Part shown: in pieces, positions 17,668 through 26,230 of the stretch | Numbering within the stretch: position 1 is the stretch's first letter | Layout: the number at the start of each line of letters is the position of its first letter | Origin: Arthrobacter sp. NicSoilC5 | GTDB lineage: Bacteria; Actinomycetota; Actinomycetes; Actinomycetales; Micrococcaceae | DNA length: 64,000 bases | Assembly: GCF_019977395.1 (NCBI RefSeq) | Contig: NZ_AP024660.1 | Coordinates: forward strand, 1,860,001 to 1,924,000 | Direction of reading: 5' to 3' | Translations under genes and position numbers: made by a program | The notes under the pieces: generated by a model | Database searches by the model: none | The model's input: only the letters and a program-made list of their open reading frames with translations | Told to the model about the DNA's origin: nothing

Positions 17668-18268
17668 TGGGTACCCCGCAGAGCTGACGTGCGGTGAGCG
17701 TGGTTTGGATTGTCACTGCTTGTCCTTTCACTGTTGATGGGGTGCCGGACATGAGGCTGACCTGGAAACAGAAGAGGGTTGACCCTGCCTTGGCGACTGT
17801 GGGCGAGACGAGACCGGCCGCACCAATCGCCGTGTAGCCGGTGGCGGTGCTGCATTCGGTGGGTGACGCTGCCACCTTTGCGTTGACGATGATGTAGGCG
17901 GCAAGGGCTCCCCCGTTGAGGTTCGCCACGCTCGGTTGGCTTGCGGTGATGGCGGCGTTGAATTGGCCGCCGGCATTGGTGTTGTTGGTGACCACCACGC
18001 CGCCGTAAACCGATGTGCCCGGCCCCAAGGTTCCCGCGGGAGACAAGGTCAGGTTTGCCGAGGTCTTCCCGTCCGCAAGCGTCATGTTGGTCGTCGCACC
18101 TGTGTTGACCGCCTGGAGGGCCATATCGAACGATGCGGACGTGATGGTCCCCGGGGAGGCCGACGCCGCCGCACTCCACAGTGCATAGGTTCCCTGCACC
18201 GTGAACAGGCCCAGGACCACTGCCAGGGCGGTCAGTGCCGCCGCCTGCAGCCTGCGCTTGGTGCGCAT
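17657..18268 (-). CDS. SipW-dependent TasA/camelysin-like surface protein
   Basis: Protein of 203 residues. The N-terminus MRTKRRLQ plus a hydrophobic stretch ends at GTYALWSAAASASPGTITSA, the pattern (…A-x-W-x-x-x-A…) typical of SipW-type substrates such as TasA and camelysin. The mature part is a Thr/Ala/Asn-rich beta-sandwich type with two or three cysteines at the end (STECST, LFCFQ, QLCGVPSGC). It sits between the first substrate and the peptidase in one operon. Expected fate: cleavage by the neighbouring peptidase and assembly at the surface. Confidence 0.8.
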   Translation of the reverse strand: MRTKRRLQAAALTALAVVLGLFTVQGTYALWSAAASASPGTITSASFDMALQAVNTGATTNMTLADGKTSANLTLSPAGTLGPGTSVYGGVVVTNNTNAGGQFNAAITASQPSVANLNGGALAAYIIVNAKVAASPTECSTATGYTAIGAAGLVSPTVAKAGSTLFCFQVSLMSGTPSTVKGQAVTIQTTLTARQLCGVPSGC

Positions 18269-18304
18269 GGTCCCTCCTGGTTATGGTCCTGTCGCCTAAT
18301 CATT

Positions 18305-18340
18305 CAGGCGGGTGGTGGCTTTTCACCGGCCACCCGCCTG
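18305..18340 (-). promoter_or_regulatory. intercistronic hairpin in the SipW operon
   Basis: An 11-bp perfect stem CAGGCGGGTGG / CCACCCGCCTG with a 14-base loop lies between the stop of the first substrate gene (18348) and the start of the second (18268). It lacks a T-run, so partial termination or mRNA stabilisation is more likely than full termination. It could make the first subunit more abundant than the peptidase. Confidence 0.6.
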
Positions 18341-18347
18341 CATGGGA

Positions 18348-18914
18348 CTACGGCTGGGGGGTGGGGTCAGCCAGTCCGGGGGCCGACACGACCTGGGTCA
18401 GCGTGTAGCTAACATCTCCCAGGTTGTAGCTGGTGTTGACATCGTTTCGATCCGAGGTGGTCGCCTTGAATTCGAAGGTCGTAGTAGCCGTGACAGTCCT
18501 GGTTGAGGTTCCGCTGATGGCTGTCAGGGGATTTGCGACAGCCGCACCCCCGACTTTGAGGGCAGGACCGGTAATTGTCACATTGGCCGGGGTGAAGTTG
18601 TTAGCGGCATTAGCACCGCTGACCACAATGTTTGCGGCCATCTTGTCACCGATGAGCGTCACCGTCAGGTCCTGCGTGTAAGTCAGTTTGTCGCCCGGAA
18701 CCACACGGTAGGCACCGATGTTGTTGATAACGTTGCCCGTACGATCAGTCCATTGTCCAGTGCTTGCTTTGACGTTCAAGTCGCCGGAGCTGATCGTCCC
18801 GGGAGCCGCGGCGTCGGCCGCGTTCCAGTTGGCCAGGGTTCCGCCGCCGCCCAGCAGCAGTGCTGCGCCCACGGCGATGGCAGCGGTGCCCTTGATCAGA
18901 GTGCTGTTCTTCAT
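18348..18914 (-). CDS. alternate-type signal peptide domain protein (SipW-dependent)
   Basis: Protein of 188 residues. The N-terminus MKNSTLIKGTAAIAVGAALLLGGGGTLANW is an alternate-type signal peptide; it continues into NAADAAAPGTISSGDL, matching actinobacterial proteins co-occurring with SipW. The mature region is beta-rich and Thr-rich, with no cysteine. It is the first gene of the operon, preceded by a GAGGGG ribosome site and a structured leader (18934-18980), so it is probably the most expressed, fibre-like subunit. Family assignment is by signal pattern and context. Confidence 0.82.
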   Translation of the reverse strand: MKNSTLIKGTAAIAVGAALLLGGGGTLANWNAADAAAPGTISSGDLNVKASTGQWTDRTGNVINNIGAYRVVPGDKLTYTQDLTVTLIGDKMAANIVVSGANAANNFTPANVTITGPALKVGGAAVANPLTAISGTSTRTVTATTTFEFKATTSDRNDVNTSYNLGDVSYTLTQVVSAPGLADPTPQP

Positions 18915-18933
18915 GATGTGTCCCCTCAGACTT

Positions 18934-18980
18934 GGTTGGCGTGCGGTGGTCTAACTGAGGACCACTTTGCCGGGCCAACC
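18934..18980 (-). promoter_or_regulatory. nested-hairpin 5' leader of the SipW operon
   Basis: In the leftward transcript GGTTGGC (18980-18974) pairs with GCCAACC (18940-18934), enclosing an inner stem GTGGTC / GACCAC with an 8-base loop. The inner-loop side and the ribosome-site side also carry CCTCAG and CTGAGGG, which could pair alternatively across the ribosome site. This resembles a regulatory leader, though it matches no riboswitch class I know. Confidence 0.5.
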
Positions 18981-19105
18981 TCAGGAAGCGAGGAGGGAAA
19001 ACGTCAACAAAGGCTCAAGGTATTTGAAAGTTCAACCGAGGTCTGACCTGCGCTTCTATCGCAAATGGCCATCTTGGCACCTCGCCTTCCGGGGCACCGC
19101 GGCAG

Positions 19106-19711
19106 CTACTGTTGCCGGCCCATCTCGGCGTCAAGAATGTCCAGGGCGTTGGCACGCATGGCACTGAACGCCTGGTCCGGCCGGAGACCCGCCACATCCC
19201 GCAGCCAGACGTAGGGTTCAATTCCGGCAACCGCACGGAGCCGCACGGCAAGGGCGGCGATGTCGATCCCGGATCCGGCGGCTTCCAGCGGAGACAGGGC
19301 GTCGCGGTACCAGCCCACAGCGCGGCCTCCGCGAAGAGTGGGTCGGGCGGTCCCCGGGGTAAGGGACAGCCGCAGCGATGCCCGCAACTGCGGTTCCCAG
19401 GCCCGGATGAACTCGAAGTGCGCGTCCAGGGTGCGCACCAGGCGGGCACGGACGTCCGACGGCGGCTCCTCGCCAAGCAGCGACGCCAACCCAGTCTCTG
19501 GGAGGGCCGCGTGCAGGAGGGCTTCCTTGTCCGGGAAGTACCGGTAGGCAGTCGTCCGCGAAATCCCGGCGATGGCGGCGACTTCGGCAACCGACGGATC
19601 CTGCCCGTCCTTCAAGAGGTCCCGGAGCGAGGACACCAGTTCTTCCCGGGTGCGCGACTTCTGCCGGGTCCTGCCGGTCTCCAGATATTTTTCATTGTGG
19701 CGTACGGACAC
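19106..19711 (-). CDS. TetR-family regulator
   Basis: Protein of 201 residues. An N-terminal helix-turn-helix (PSVAEVAAIAGISRTTAYRYFPDKEALLHAAL, residues about 39-70) has the canonical TetR pattern, followed by a helical ligand domain. Translation begins at a GTG (19711). It is divergent from the small cupin gene, with about 67 bases between; the stretch TACC-gttat-GGTA near 19731 is an imperfect dyad and a possible operator. Likely regulates the cupin gene and itself. The ligand is unknown. Confidence 0.85.
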   Translation of the reverse strand: MSVRHNEKYLETGRTRQKSRTREELVSSLRDLLKDGQDPSVAEVAAIAGISRTTAYRYFPDKEALLHAALPETGLASLLGEEPPSDVRARLVRTLDAHFEFIRAWEPQLRASLRLSLTPGTARPTLRGGRAVGWYRDALSPLEAAGSGIDIAALAVRLRAVAGIEPYVWLRDVAGLRPDQAFSAMRANALDILDAEMGRQQ

Positions 19712-19778
19712 AGGACTTATGATACAGACGTACCGTTATGGTATGGATGTCCCACAAAAAACTCACCTAGGGGTTCCC

Positions 19779-20141
19779 GTGGCCGATCCCATTGCAGTGA
19801 ATCCGCAGCACTACCGACTCGTCTTCGAAAACGACCGGGTCCGCGTCCTCGAGTACAGCGACGGTCCTGGAGACACCACCGGCACCCATTCCCACCCGGA
19901 CAGCGTGATGGTCACACTCAGTTCCTTCGCCCGCCGCCTCCGGTCAGGGGACCGTGAAGCGGACGTCGAGCTGCAGGCGGGGCAGGCACGCTGGCTGGAC
20001 GCGCAGGAACATTCTGGCACGAACACCGGCTCTTCCCCGACCCACTGCCTCTTTATCGAACTGAAGGAACCCCGTCGGGAGAACCCAGGCGTGGATGAGC
20101 AGGCCGCCCACACAGGCCGCCTTGGTCCTGCTGAATCCTAG
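19779..20141 (+). CDS. small cupin-domain protein
   Basis: Protein of 120 residues with a cupin core: YRLVFENDRVRVLEYSDGPGDTTGTHSHPDSVMV, with His residues of the metal motif (THSHPD), and a second motif THCLFIELKEP lacking some ligands. The GTG at 19779 is chosen because an AGGGG ribosome site stands 5 bases before it; ATG codons at 19719 and 19743 are in frame but lack one. It is divergent from the TetR gene and may be its target. Possibly a sensor or isomerase-type cupin; no specific reaction can be given. Confidence 0.78.
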   Translation: MADPIAVNPQHYRLVFENDRVRVLEYSDGPGDTTGTHSHPDSVMVTLSSFARRLRSGDREADVELQAGQARWLDAQEHSGTNTGSSPTHCLFIELKEPRRENPGVDEQAAHTGRLGPAES

Positions 20142-20156
20142 TCGTCGGGCAGCCCC

Positions 20157-20816
20157 CTAGGACCGGTCCCCTGCCAGCAGCAGCCTGCACCAGGCATCGG
20201 CCAGCCACTCAGCGAACTGCCGGGGACCCCACCCCCGCTGGTCCACCAGGAGCACCCAGTACTCGGGCCCGTTCATGCTCCAGACCGCATCGGCGAGTTC
20301 GGCCGCGGGGCGGTCCGTTCGCAACTCCCCGGTGGCGGCGAGGTCCCTAACAAACAGCCGCATGTTTGCGGCACGGCGGTCGGAAATCTCGGTCCACAGC
20401 GCAGCGCAGTCGGGATCAGTGCCGGCGGCGTCGCGCAGCGCCAAATAGACCGGCGCCAGGCGGGGCTGGATGCCGGCCAGCGCGTGGGCGTAGATCGAGA
20501 TTTTCTCGGACGCTGCCTTCGCCTCCCGCAGGCGGACCACGTAGTCCCGTTGTTCAGCGGGCACGGCCTGGCCGGTGCCCGAGATGGCCGCTTCCACCAC
20601 CTCCCGCAGCAGGTCCGGCTTCCGACCGATGGTCGCATAGATGGTGTCGACGGCGACTCCGGCCCTCCGCGCAATGCCCGCCACCGTAGTGGCCCGGTAC
20701 CCCTCCCCCACGAAGAGCTCGCGGGCGGCGGCCAGCACGGCGTCGCGGGTGGCGGCCGCCTGCTCCTTCCGCAAGGGCGAGTGGTAGCGGCGTGCGGGGG
20801 CATTGACTTCACTCAT
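20157..20816 (-). CDS. TetR-family regulator
   Basis: Protein of 219 residues. The helix-turn-helix at about 20-65 includes TTVAGIARRAGVAVDTIYATIGRKPDLLREVV, followed by a ligand-binding helical domain with conserved Trp near the C-terminus (GPEYWVLLVDQRGWGPRQFAEWLADAW). It is divergent from the flavoprotein monooxygenase gene, and a perfect dyad (20839-20855) lies just before its start, so it probably represses itself and perhaps the monooxygenase. Confidence 0.86.
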   Translation of the reverse strand: MSEVNAPARRYHSPLRKEQAAATRDAVLAAARELFVGEGYRATTVAGIARRAGVAVDTIYATIGRKPDLLREVVEAAISGTGQAVPAEQRDYVVRLREAKAASEKISIYAHALAGIQPRLAPVYLALRDAAGTDPDCAALWTEISDRRAANMRLFVRDLAATGELRTDRPAAELADAVWSMNGPEYWVLLVDQRGWGPRQFAEWLADAWCRLLLAGDRS

Positions 20817-20838
20817 CGCCGGGCCTAGCCTTAATTAG

Positions 20839-20855
20839 TCCGAATACTATTCGGA
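20839..20855. promoter_or_regulatory. TetR operator, perfect dyad
   Basis: TCCGAAT, ACT, ATTCGGA: a perfect 7-bp inverted repeat about 22 bases before the TetR ATG and 77 bases before the divergent monooxygenase start. Size, symmetry and place fit a TetR dimer site. Confidence 0.7.
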
Positions 20856-20931
20856 TGAATTGTAGCAGGAAGCCCCGGACAGCAACGTACGGCGTCAACG
20901 CAGCGGAACAGGGGCGGAAGGGCAGGGCATC

Positions 20932-22062
20932 ATGTCAGAGCACTTCGACACCGTGGTGATCGGCGGCGGCCAGGCAGGCCTGGCCATGGGCCACCACTTG
21001 TCCCGCGCCAAGCGTTCGTTCGTCATCCTCGATGAGAACCCGCGGACCGGAGACAGCTGGCGCACCCGCTGGGATTCCCTCAGGCTCTTCACCCCTGCCC
21101 GGTACGATGCCCTTCCCGGAACCCGCTACCCTGCCCCGCCCTGGTCTTACCCGTCGCGTGAAGAGTTTGCTGAGTACCTCAGCAGCTACGCGGAGAAGTT
21201 CGGGCTGCCGGTCCGGAACAACGTTCTGGTCAACCGCCTCAGCCACAACGGAAACAGCTTCGCCATCGAAGCGGGCGGCCTATACCTGGAAGCCGACAAC
21301 GTGGTGGTGGCACCCGGCTGGGACAGAACACCCAACGTGCCGGCCTTCGCACGGCAGCTCACCCCGGACATCAAGCAACTCACGGCAGGAAGCTACAAGA
21401 ACCCGAAGGACCTCGCGCCAGGACCCGTCCTGGTGGTGGGGGCCGGCAACTCCGGCGCGGACATCGCCCTGGAGCTTGCCGCCGGCCGCACGACCTACCT
21501 CTCCGGCCGGCACCCCGGCGAGATCCCCTGGCCCATCGACGCCGTGGCGGCCCGGCCCCTCACCCTCGCTGTTTTCTTCGCGTTCTCCCACGTCCTCAAC
21601 CTCAACACTCCCGCCGGCCGGAAGGCCCGCCCGCAGATCCTTGCCCACAGCGGGCCACTGGTCAGGGTGAAGAACCGGGACCTGGTGCGTGCCGGCGTCG
21701 AACGCGTCCCCAGGACGGAAGGCGTCCGGGACGGCCGGCCGCTGCTGGCTGACGGACGGACACCCGATATCGCCAACGTCATCTGGTGCACCGGCTTCCG
21801 GCCGGACCTGGCGTGGATTGACCTGCCGGTGTTCGGCCCGGACGGGGAGCCGGACCAGGACCGCGGGGTGGCCAAAGCCCAGGCGGGACTGTACTTCCTG
21901 GGAGCCACGTTCCAGCAGTCGCTGGCATCCTCCATGGTGCACGGCGTGGGCAGGGACGCAGCCTTCATAGCCCGGTGCATCGCCGCCAAAGCGCCAAGCG
22001 GATCAGGGACAACGCAACTGCCCGGGGACGTCAGGCCGGAAGGTTCAACTGCTCCACAATGA
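20932..22062 (+). CDS. flavin-dependent monooxygenase / NAD(P)-binding oxidoreductase
   Basis: Protein of 376 residues with two Rossmann motifs: FAD-binding GGGQAG at 11-16 and NADPH-binding VVGAGNSGAD near residue 164. The SWRTRWDSLRLFTP segment and FYPG-like WSYPSREEF region are typical of the CzcO/YUCCA-like group. VIWCTGFRPDLAWI is the conserved ATG-like motif. Probably oxidises a small organic substrate using NADPH and O2. The last 32 bases overlap the convergent hydrolase gene. Divergent TetR suggests ligand-induced expression. Confidence 0.86.
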   Translation: MSEHFDTVVIGGGQAGLAMGHHLSRAKRSFVILDENPRTGDSWRTRWDSLRLFTPARYDALPGTRYPAPPWSYPSREEFAEYLSSYAEKFGLPVRNNVLVNRLSHNGNSFAIEAGGLYLEADNVVVAPGWDRTPNVPAFARQLTPDIKQLTAGSYKNPKDLAPGPVLVVGAGNSGADIALELAAGRTTYLSGRHPGEIPWPIDAVAARPLTLAVFFAFSHVLNLNTPAGRKARPQILAHSGPLVRVKNRDLVRAGVERVPRTEGVRDGRPLLADGRTPDIANVIWCTGFRPDLAWIDLPVFGPDGEPDQDRGVAKAQAGLYFLGATFQQSLASSMVHGVGRDAAFIARCIAAKAPSGSGTTQLPGDVRPEGSTAPQ

Positions 22063-22732
22063 TGCGGGCGGTCGCGGGGTCGCCGAGGATGCGGAAATGC
22101 CCGGCCACCGGCAGCTCGATGTTGGTGGCCCCGGGCAGGACGCTCCCCTCCGGAATGTGCGGATCGAACGGTCCGTAGAGCGACGTGATGCGGCTGTTGA
22201 TGGCCAACTCGCGGGACATCTGAAGGGTCAGGGCGTTCCGCGGCGAGAAGATCCGGAGGCTGGGCAGCAGCATGTACCGGGCGTAACGCGAGCCGGAAAA
22301 GGGCGAGCACACAGCGATCATCCGGTCGATCCGGTGCTCGGGATCCAGGGACAGCATGGTGTACTTGCCGATCAGGCCGCCCTTGCTGTGCGCCACCAGG
22401 ATGGCATCGCGCAGCCCCGCCTCCTCCAGGTGCTGTGCCACCAGTTTGGCGGCGTCCGGCACCTTCAGTTTGTTGCGTTGGAGCACCGTGACCACATGCA
22501 CCGGATGCCCGGCGTCGTGGATGGCCTGGATGAGCGGCATCATGAACTGCCAGTTTTCGTACACGCCGGGAATGATCACCACAGGCGGGCGGGTGCCGTT
22601 GCGGAAGGACGCCGGCTGCACGCGCGAGAGGAACCCGCGGACCTGCCAGCCCGCGGCGTACACATAGTCCTGCGCCCACCACACAGCCTTCTGCAGCGGA
22701 CTGATGCGGGCAGCGGCGCCGGGATCACTCAT
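22031..22732 (-). CDS. alpha/beta-hydrolase, lipase-like
   Basis: Protein of 233 residues. The oxyanion region is PPVVIIPGVYENW, the nucleophile elbow VAHSKGG (AHSxGG type, as in triacylglycerol lipases) near residue 123, a candidate acid in LYGPFDPHIPEGS and the catalytic His in VAGHFRIL near the C-terminus. No signal peptide, so it is probably cytoplasmic. It converges on the monooxygenase gene with a 32-base overlap. Substrate probably an ester; not further assignable. Confidence 0.8.
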   Translation of the reverse strand: MSDPGAAARISPLQKAVWWAQDYVYAAGWQVRGFLSRVQPASFRNGTRPPVVIIPGVYENWQFMMPLIQAIHDAGHPVHVVTVLQRNKLKVPDAAKLVAQHLEEAGLRDAILVAHSKGGLIGKYTMLSLDPEHRIDRMIAVCSPFSGSRYARYMLLPSLRIFSPRNALTLQMSRELAINSRITSLYGPFDPHIPEGSVLPGATNIELPVAGHFRILGDPATARIIVEQLNLPA

Positions 22733-22789
22733 GAGTCGAGAATAACCTCGGCGGGGCGCCTACCCACCAACCGGGCCCGCAAACACGCC

Positions 22790-24007
22790 TCAGTAGTTGC
22801 GGCGGTGCTTCAGGCGGGGAATCACGACGGCGAACACGGCCGCCGCGGCGAAGCCCAGGACGCCCGTGGCGGCGATCCCCGGACCCAGGGAGGCGAGGGC
22901 CGTCACCCCGGAGAGGAGCACCGGTCCCCCGGTGGAGCCAGCGTCCGCCATGAACCGCCAGAGGCCCAGGAACTGTCCCCGGCCGCGGTCCGGTGAGAAA
23001 TCGGCGCCCAGGGTCATCACCAGCCCGGAACTGATGCCATTGCCAAACCCGATCAGCAGCGCGGCCAGCAGCAGCCCCACAAAGGACCCGGTCAGCGGAA
23101 TGAGGAGCAGCGCGGTCCCCATGAGCAGCGTGGACGGAACCGCCACCCACTGCCGGCCCTTGCGGTCCATGAGTTTTCCCGCCGGGTAGAACACCAGCAT
23201 GTCGATGGCGCCGGACAGCCCGTAGATCAGGGACGCTGAGGTGGCATCCATGCCAAGGTGGTCGGACCAGAGCGGGATCACCACCTGCCGGGAGGACCGC
23301 AAGGCGCTGAGCAGCAGGATGCCCATCCCCAGCGAAAGGAACACGCCGGCATGGGATACCGCGACGCTGCGGAGCGTGGGCTGGGGGCCCGCGTCCACAC
23401 CCAAGCGGACCTCCGGCGTCGTAAGGTCCGGGATGGTCAGGGACAGCAGCGCGGCGGCCGCCATGGCCACCACCCCCACCCAGTAGGCGCCGGCGATGCC
23501 GAAGAACTGCATCACCGCCGCCCCCGCGAACGGCCCAATGAACACCCCGATCCGGTTCACGCCACCCAGCGTGGACAGCGCGCGGGCACGGAACGCCACG
23601 GGCACGGCCTCGGTGAGGTATTTTTGCCGCGCCAGGCCAAACACTGCCCCAGACATCCCGACGACGGTCATCGCCACGGCGAGGAGCCATAGTCCGTTCG
23701 GGGCGAGGGAGGACGTGGCGGCGGCGGCCAGGGCCAGGCCGGCTGCGACGGCGGCGCCCACGATGGACCAGCGTTCGCCGAAGCGCAGGGTCACCAGGGA
23801 CGCAGGCAGGTTGAAGAACCAGGACCCTAGCCCGATCAGGGTGACGATCAGGGCGGCCACCGCCACCGAGGCGCCCAGGTCGCGGGCAGACAGTGCCACC
23901 ACCGGGAGGATGGCGCCCTGCCCGATTCCGAAAAGCAGTGTGGGGCCGAAGGCGGCCACCGCAATACTGCGCAGGTTGAAGGGCTCGGGGTCATCCGGGG
24001 AAGTCAT
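22790..24007 (-). CDS. MFS transporter
   Basis: Protein of 405 residues with 12 membrane helices, a helix 2-3 loop TLRFGERWSIVG and, in the second half, YPAGKLMDRKGRQWVAV, a good MFS signature. Resembles sugar/drug efflux-type permeases. A -10-like TAGGAT lies exactly 7 bases before the ATG without a ribosome site, so the message is probably leaderless. Substrate unknown. Confidence 0.85.
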   Translation of the reverse strand: MTSPDDPEPFNLRSIAVAAFGPTLLFGIGQGAILPVVALSARDLGASVAVAALIVTLIGLGSWFFNLPASLVTLRFGERWSIVGAAVAAGLALAAAATSSLAPNGLWLLAVAMTVVGMSGAVFGLARQKYLTEAVPVAFRARALSTLGGVNRIGVFIGPFAGAAVMQFFGIAGAYWVGVVAMAAAALLSLTIPDLTTPEVRLGVDAGPQPTLRSVAVSHAGVFLSLGMGILLLSALRSSRQVVIPLWSDHLGMDATSASLIYGLSGAIDMLVFYPAGKLMDRKGRQWVAVPSTLLMGTALLLIPLTGSFVGLLLAALLIGFGNGISSGLVMTLGADFSPDRGRGQFLGLWRFMADAGSTGGPVLLSGVTALASLGPGIAATGVLGFAAAAVFAVVIPRLKHRRNY

Positions 24008-24076
24008 CAGATTTATCCTATGACCGCCGGATCCGCACCCCCTGCATCGCCGGCTGTCCGCGGCGCCTCGGGTGTC

Positions 24077-24505
24077 TTAGCGGGCCCGCGGCTCGAGCCC
24101 GGCAAGGGCACGGAACAGGTTGACCAGCTCAACAATGGCGCCGATGACCGAGCCCACGATCCCAAGAACCAGGAGCACCCGTACCACAACGGGCCAGCCG
24201 GACCAGCTGGCGCCGAAGTCGAACGGGAAGACCTCCCAGAGGCGCATCATGGCGGCCACGCCGACGCCCATGACCACCAGGTTTCCCAATGCCAGCAAGG
24301 CCCTGGCGCGAATCACCGCGCAGACCAGGTTCACGATGATGCCCGCGATCAAGGAGGCATTGATGAGGTCCAGGGCGCGGGGCATGTCCGCCGTCAGGAA
24401 CGGCAGCACCCGCCACCCGGGCCAGACGTTAATCCCGTACAGCAGCAGGGCGTTGACTATGGCGGAGCCAATGCTGCCGCTACGGCTGATGGTCCTGTCC
24501 GGCAT
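24077..24505 (-). CDS. four-helix membrane protein, unknown function
   Basis: Protein of 142 residues with four predicted membrane helices (around 18-35, 50-64, 70-88, 104-130). Conserved-looking WEVFPFDFGASWSGWP loop. The start at 24505 is a best guess; the reading frame stays open further upstream, including an ATG at 24580, and neither start has a strong ribosome site. Family not recognised. Confidence 0.6.
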   Translation of the reverse strand: MPDRTISRSGSIGSAIVNALLLYGINVWPGWRVLPFLTADMPRALDLINASLIAGIIVNLVCAVIRARALLALGNLVVMGVGVAAMMRLWEVFPFDFGASWSGWPVVVRVLLVLGIVGSVIGAIVELVNLFRALAGLEPRAR

Positions 24506-24655
24506 GCCCACCAGCGTGGCCCGGAGGGTAGCCTGCCCGGAAGTGCCGAAGGTCCCACCCAGCGGGGCCGCCAAATCCATGGCAGGACGACGGGCCGTTT
24601 GGCCCTGTTCCGGGGCTGCGGCTGAAAGGAATCTGGCTGGAGGAGGTGGTTGGCA

Positions 24656-25051
24656 ATGTTCACGCTTCGCACCCTTGGCGGGATCGCCCTCCTGATGGCC
24701 GGGAGCAGTTGGCTTTGGTTGACGCCCACGTTCGCCACCCGAGGGGTGAACACGTCCGGGATCTGGTGGGGCATCACCATGGTGCTTTCGCTGCTGACAG
24801 TCCTGGGCTTCCTGGTGGCCACGTGGGGCCTGTTCGCCCGGTGGAGCTGGTGGGAATACGCGGCCCTCGGGTCGGCGGCGCTCGGCCTGGTCGCGTTGAT
24901 TCCGTTCTGGGTCGCGGCAACAGGCGGCGGGGAGACCGTGGGGACCGCGGCGTGGAACGTGTTCGTGCACGTGCTGATGGTGGCCGGCGTTGCGGTGTTG
25001 TTGCTGGTCCCGCCGCTGGAACGCTGGGTCAACCAGCAGGTAATGGGCTAG
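24656..25051 (+). CDS. four-helix membrane protein, unknown function
   Basis: Protein of 131 residues with four hydrophobic helices and several tryptophans. A strong GGAGGAGG ribosome site ends about nine bases before the ATG at 24656 (a TTG at 24650 is in frame but too close). No motif recognised. It is divergent from the membrane protein gene at 24077-24505. Confidence 0.72.
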   Translation: MFTLRTLGGIALLMAGSSWLWLTPTFATRGVNTSGIWWGITMVLSLLTVLGFLVATWGLFARWSWWEYAALGSAALGLVALIPFWVAATGGGETVGTAAWNVFVHVLMVAGVAVLLLVPPLERWVNQQVMG

Positions 25052-25058
25052 CGGAACA

Positions 25059-25673
25059 TCAGTAACCCGCCAGGACCTCGGCGGCCTTGCCGTCCGCCGC
25101 CGCGTTGACCAGTTCCTCTGCGACGATATGCAGTTTGGTGTTGGCGTGCTGGCTTCGGGTGGCCAGGACCTGGAAGGCCGCCTGGCCGTCCACACCCCGC
25201 AGTGCCATGACGATGCCTTTGGCCTGCTCAATGAGGGCCTTGTGCCCGTACGCACCCTCGATCGCTTCCTCCGCCGCGTGCTGGGATTCGATGCGCAGGC
25301 TCTGGGTCACGTCCACCATGAATCCGCGGACATACTCCACCTGCCCCGACGGCTCTGCAACGGCCTGGACCGCGGAGAAGACACGCTGTTCCCTGCCCCG
25401 GGCGTCTATGACCCGGTGGAGCAGGGCCCCTTGGCCTCCGCCGTCCAGGAGGTTCGTCCAGAGGGCACGGACCGGCTCCCGGTCCAGCGGGTGCTTGTGG
25501 GCCATGAACAGTTCCCAGCTAGGCACCACATCGCCCTTCTTAAGGCCGTGGATGCCGTACATGCCTTCGGACCACTCCATCTTTCCGGAGGGGACGTGCA
25601 GTTTAAAGGTCCCCGAGGGACACAGCGCCGGAGGCTGGAGCGGAAAGAGATACGTATCCAGTTTTGACCACAT
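25059..25673 (-). CDS. PAS-ANTAR domain RNA-binding regulator
   Basis: Protein of 204 residues. Residues about 20-125 form a PAS fold (GTFKLHVPSGKMEWSEGMYGIHG…ending VRGFMVDVTQS), and residues about 140-195 an ANTAR domain (ALIEQAKGIVMALRGVDGQAAFQVLATRSQHANTKLHIVAEELV). ANTAR proteins bind paired hexanucleotide hairpins in leader RNAs and prevent termination. The PAS part should sense a small ligand or redox state. It is one of three ANTAR proteins in a 13-kb stretch. Targets unknown. Confidence 0.88.
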   Translation of the reverse strand: MWSKLDTYLFPLQPPALCPSGTFKLHVPSGKMEWSEGMYGIHGLKKGDVVPSWELFMAHKHPLDREPVRALWTNLLDGGGQGALLHRVIDARGREQRVFSAVQAVAEPSGQVEYVRGFMVDVTQSLRIESQHAAEEAIEGAYGHKALIEQAKGIVMALRGVDGQAAFQVLATRSQHANTKLHIVAEELVNAAADGKAAEVLAGY

Positions 25674-25860
25674 ATTTTCCTTCTCAAGTCAGCCGAACCC
25701 AGCCGAAAGCAAGGCACCCACCATAACTTTACTTGCCGGCCATATGTCACATTCCATGGCAGGCTCCCCAAAATTGTGGGGGTCACAAAGGGCCCGGCGA
25801 GGAGTAGCGTTCGCCTTATGGGGCACTGAAGCGCGTCCCAATCCAAGGGGAGGTCAGTTC

Positions 25861-26202
25861 ATGGGTGAAGTATGGATCCGCACGCTGGGCAACGGGCTGG
25901 TCCGGTCAGACCGAGTCACCGAGATTTCATCCACCCGGGGGTCCCTGCACGAGGACCGCGGGTATTCACTGAAGGTCATCGTGGACGGCAAGGGCCACGT
26001 ACTGATTGACGACGGCGGGCTGCAGGGTTCGCTGCCCGAGCGGCTGGAATATGCCAGGCACATGGAGGACGCCCTGCTGCTGGCCATCGACGAGGCGCGC
26101 GAAAGCGACGCGTCCATGGTGATCTCGTACGAGCCGGAACGCGAGCGCTGGTCATCGGCCCCCGTTTCCGTATTAACGGGAAGGCTCCCCGAAGTCGTCT
26201 GA
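25861..26202 (+). CDS. hypothetical protein (actinobacterial, small)
   Basis: Soluble protein of 113 residues, with a GGGGAGG ribosome site about seven bases before the ATG. N-terminal half predicted beta (VWIRTLGNGLVRSDRVTEISSTRG), C-terminal half helical and acidic (LEYARHMEDALLLAIDEARESD). No cysteine, signal or catalytic motif. Family not recognised. It stands alone between the PAS-ANTAR gene and trxB. Confidence 0.68.
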   Translation: MGEVWIRTLGNGLVRSDRVTEISSTRGSLHEDRGYSLKVIVDGKGHVLIDDGGLQGSLPERLEYARHMEDALLLAIDEARESDASMVISYEPERERWSSAPVSVLTGRLPEVV

Positions 26203-26230
26203 CCTGGGGAGCGTTCCCGCTGCACACTGT

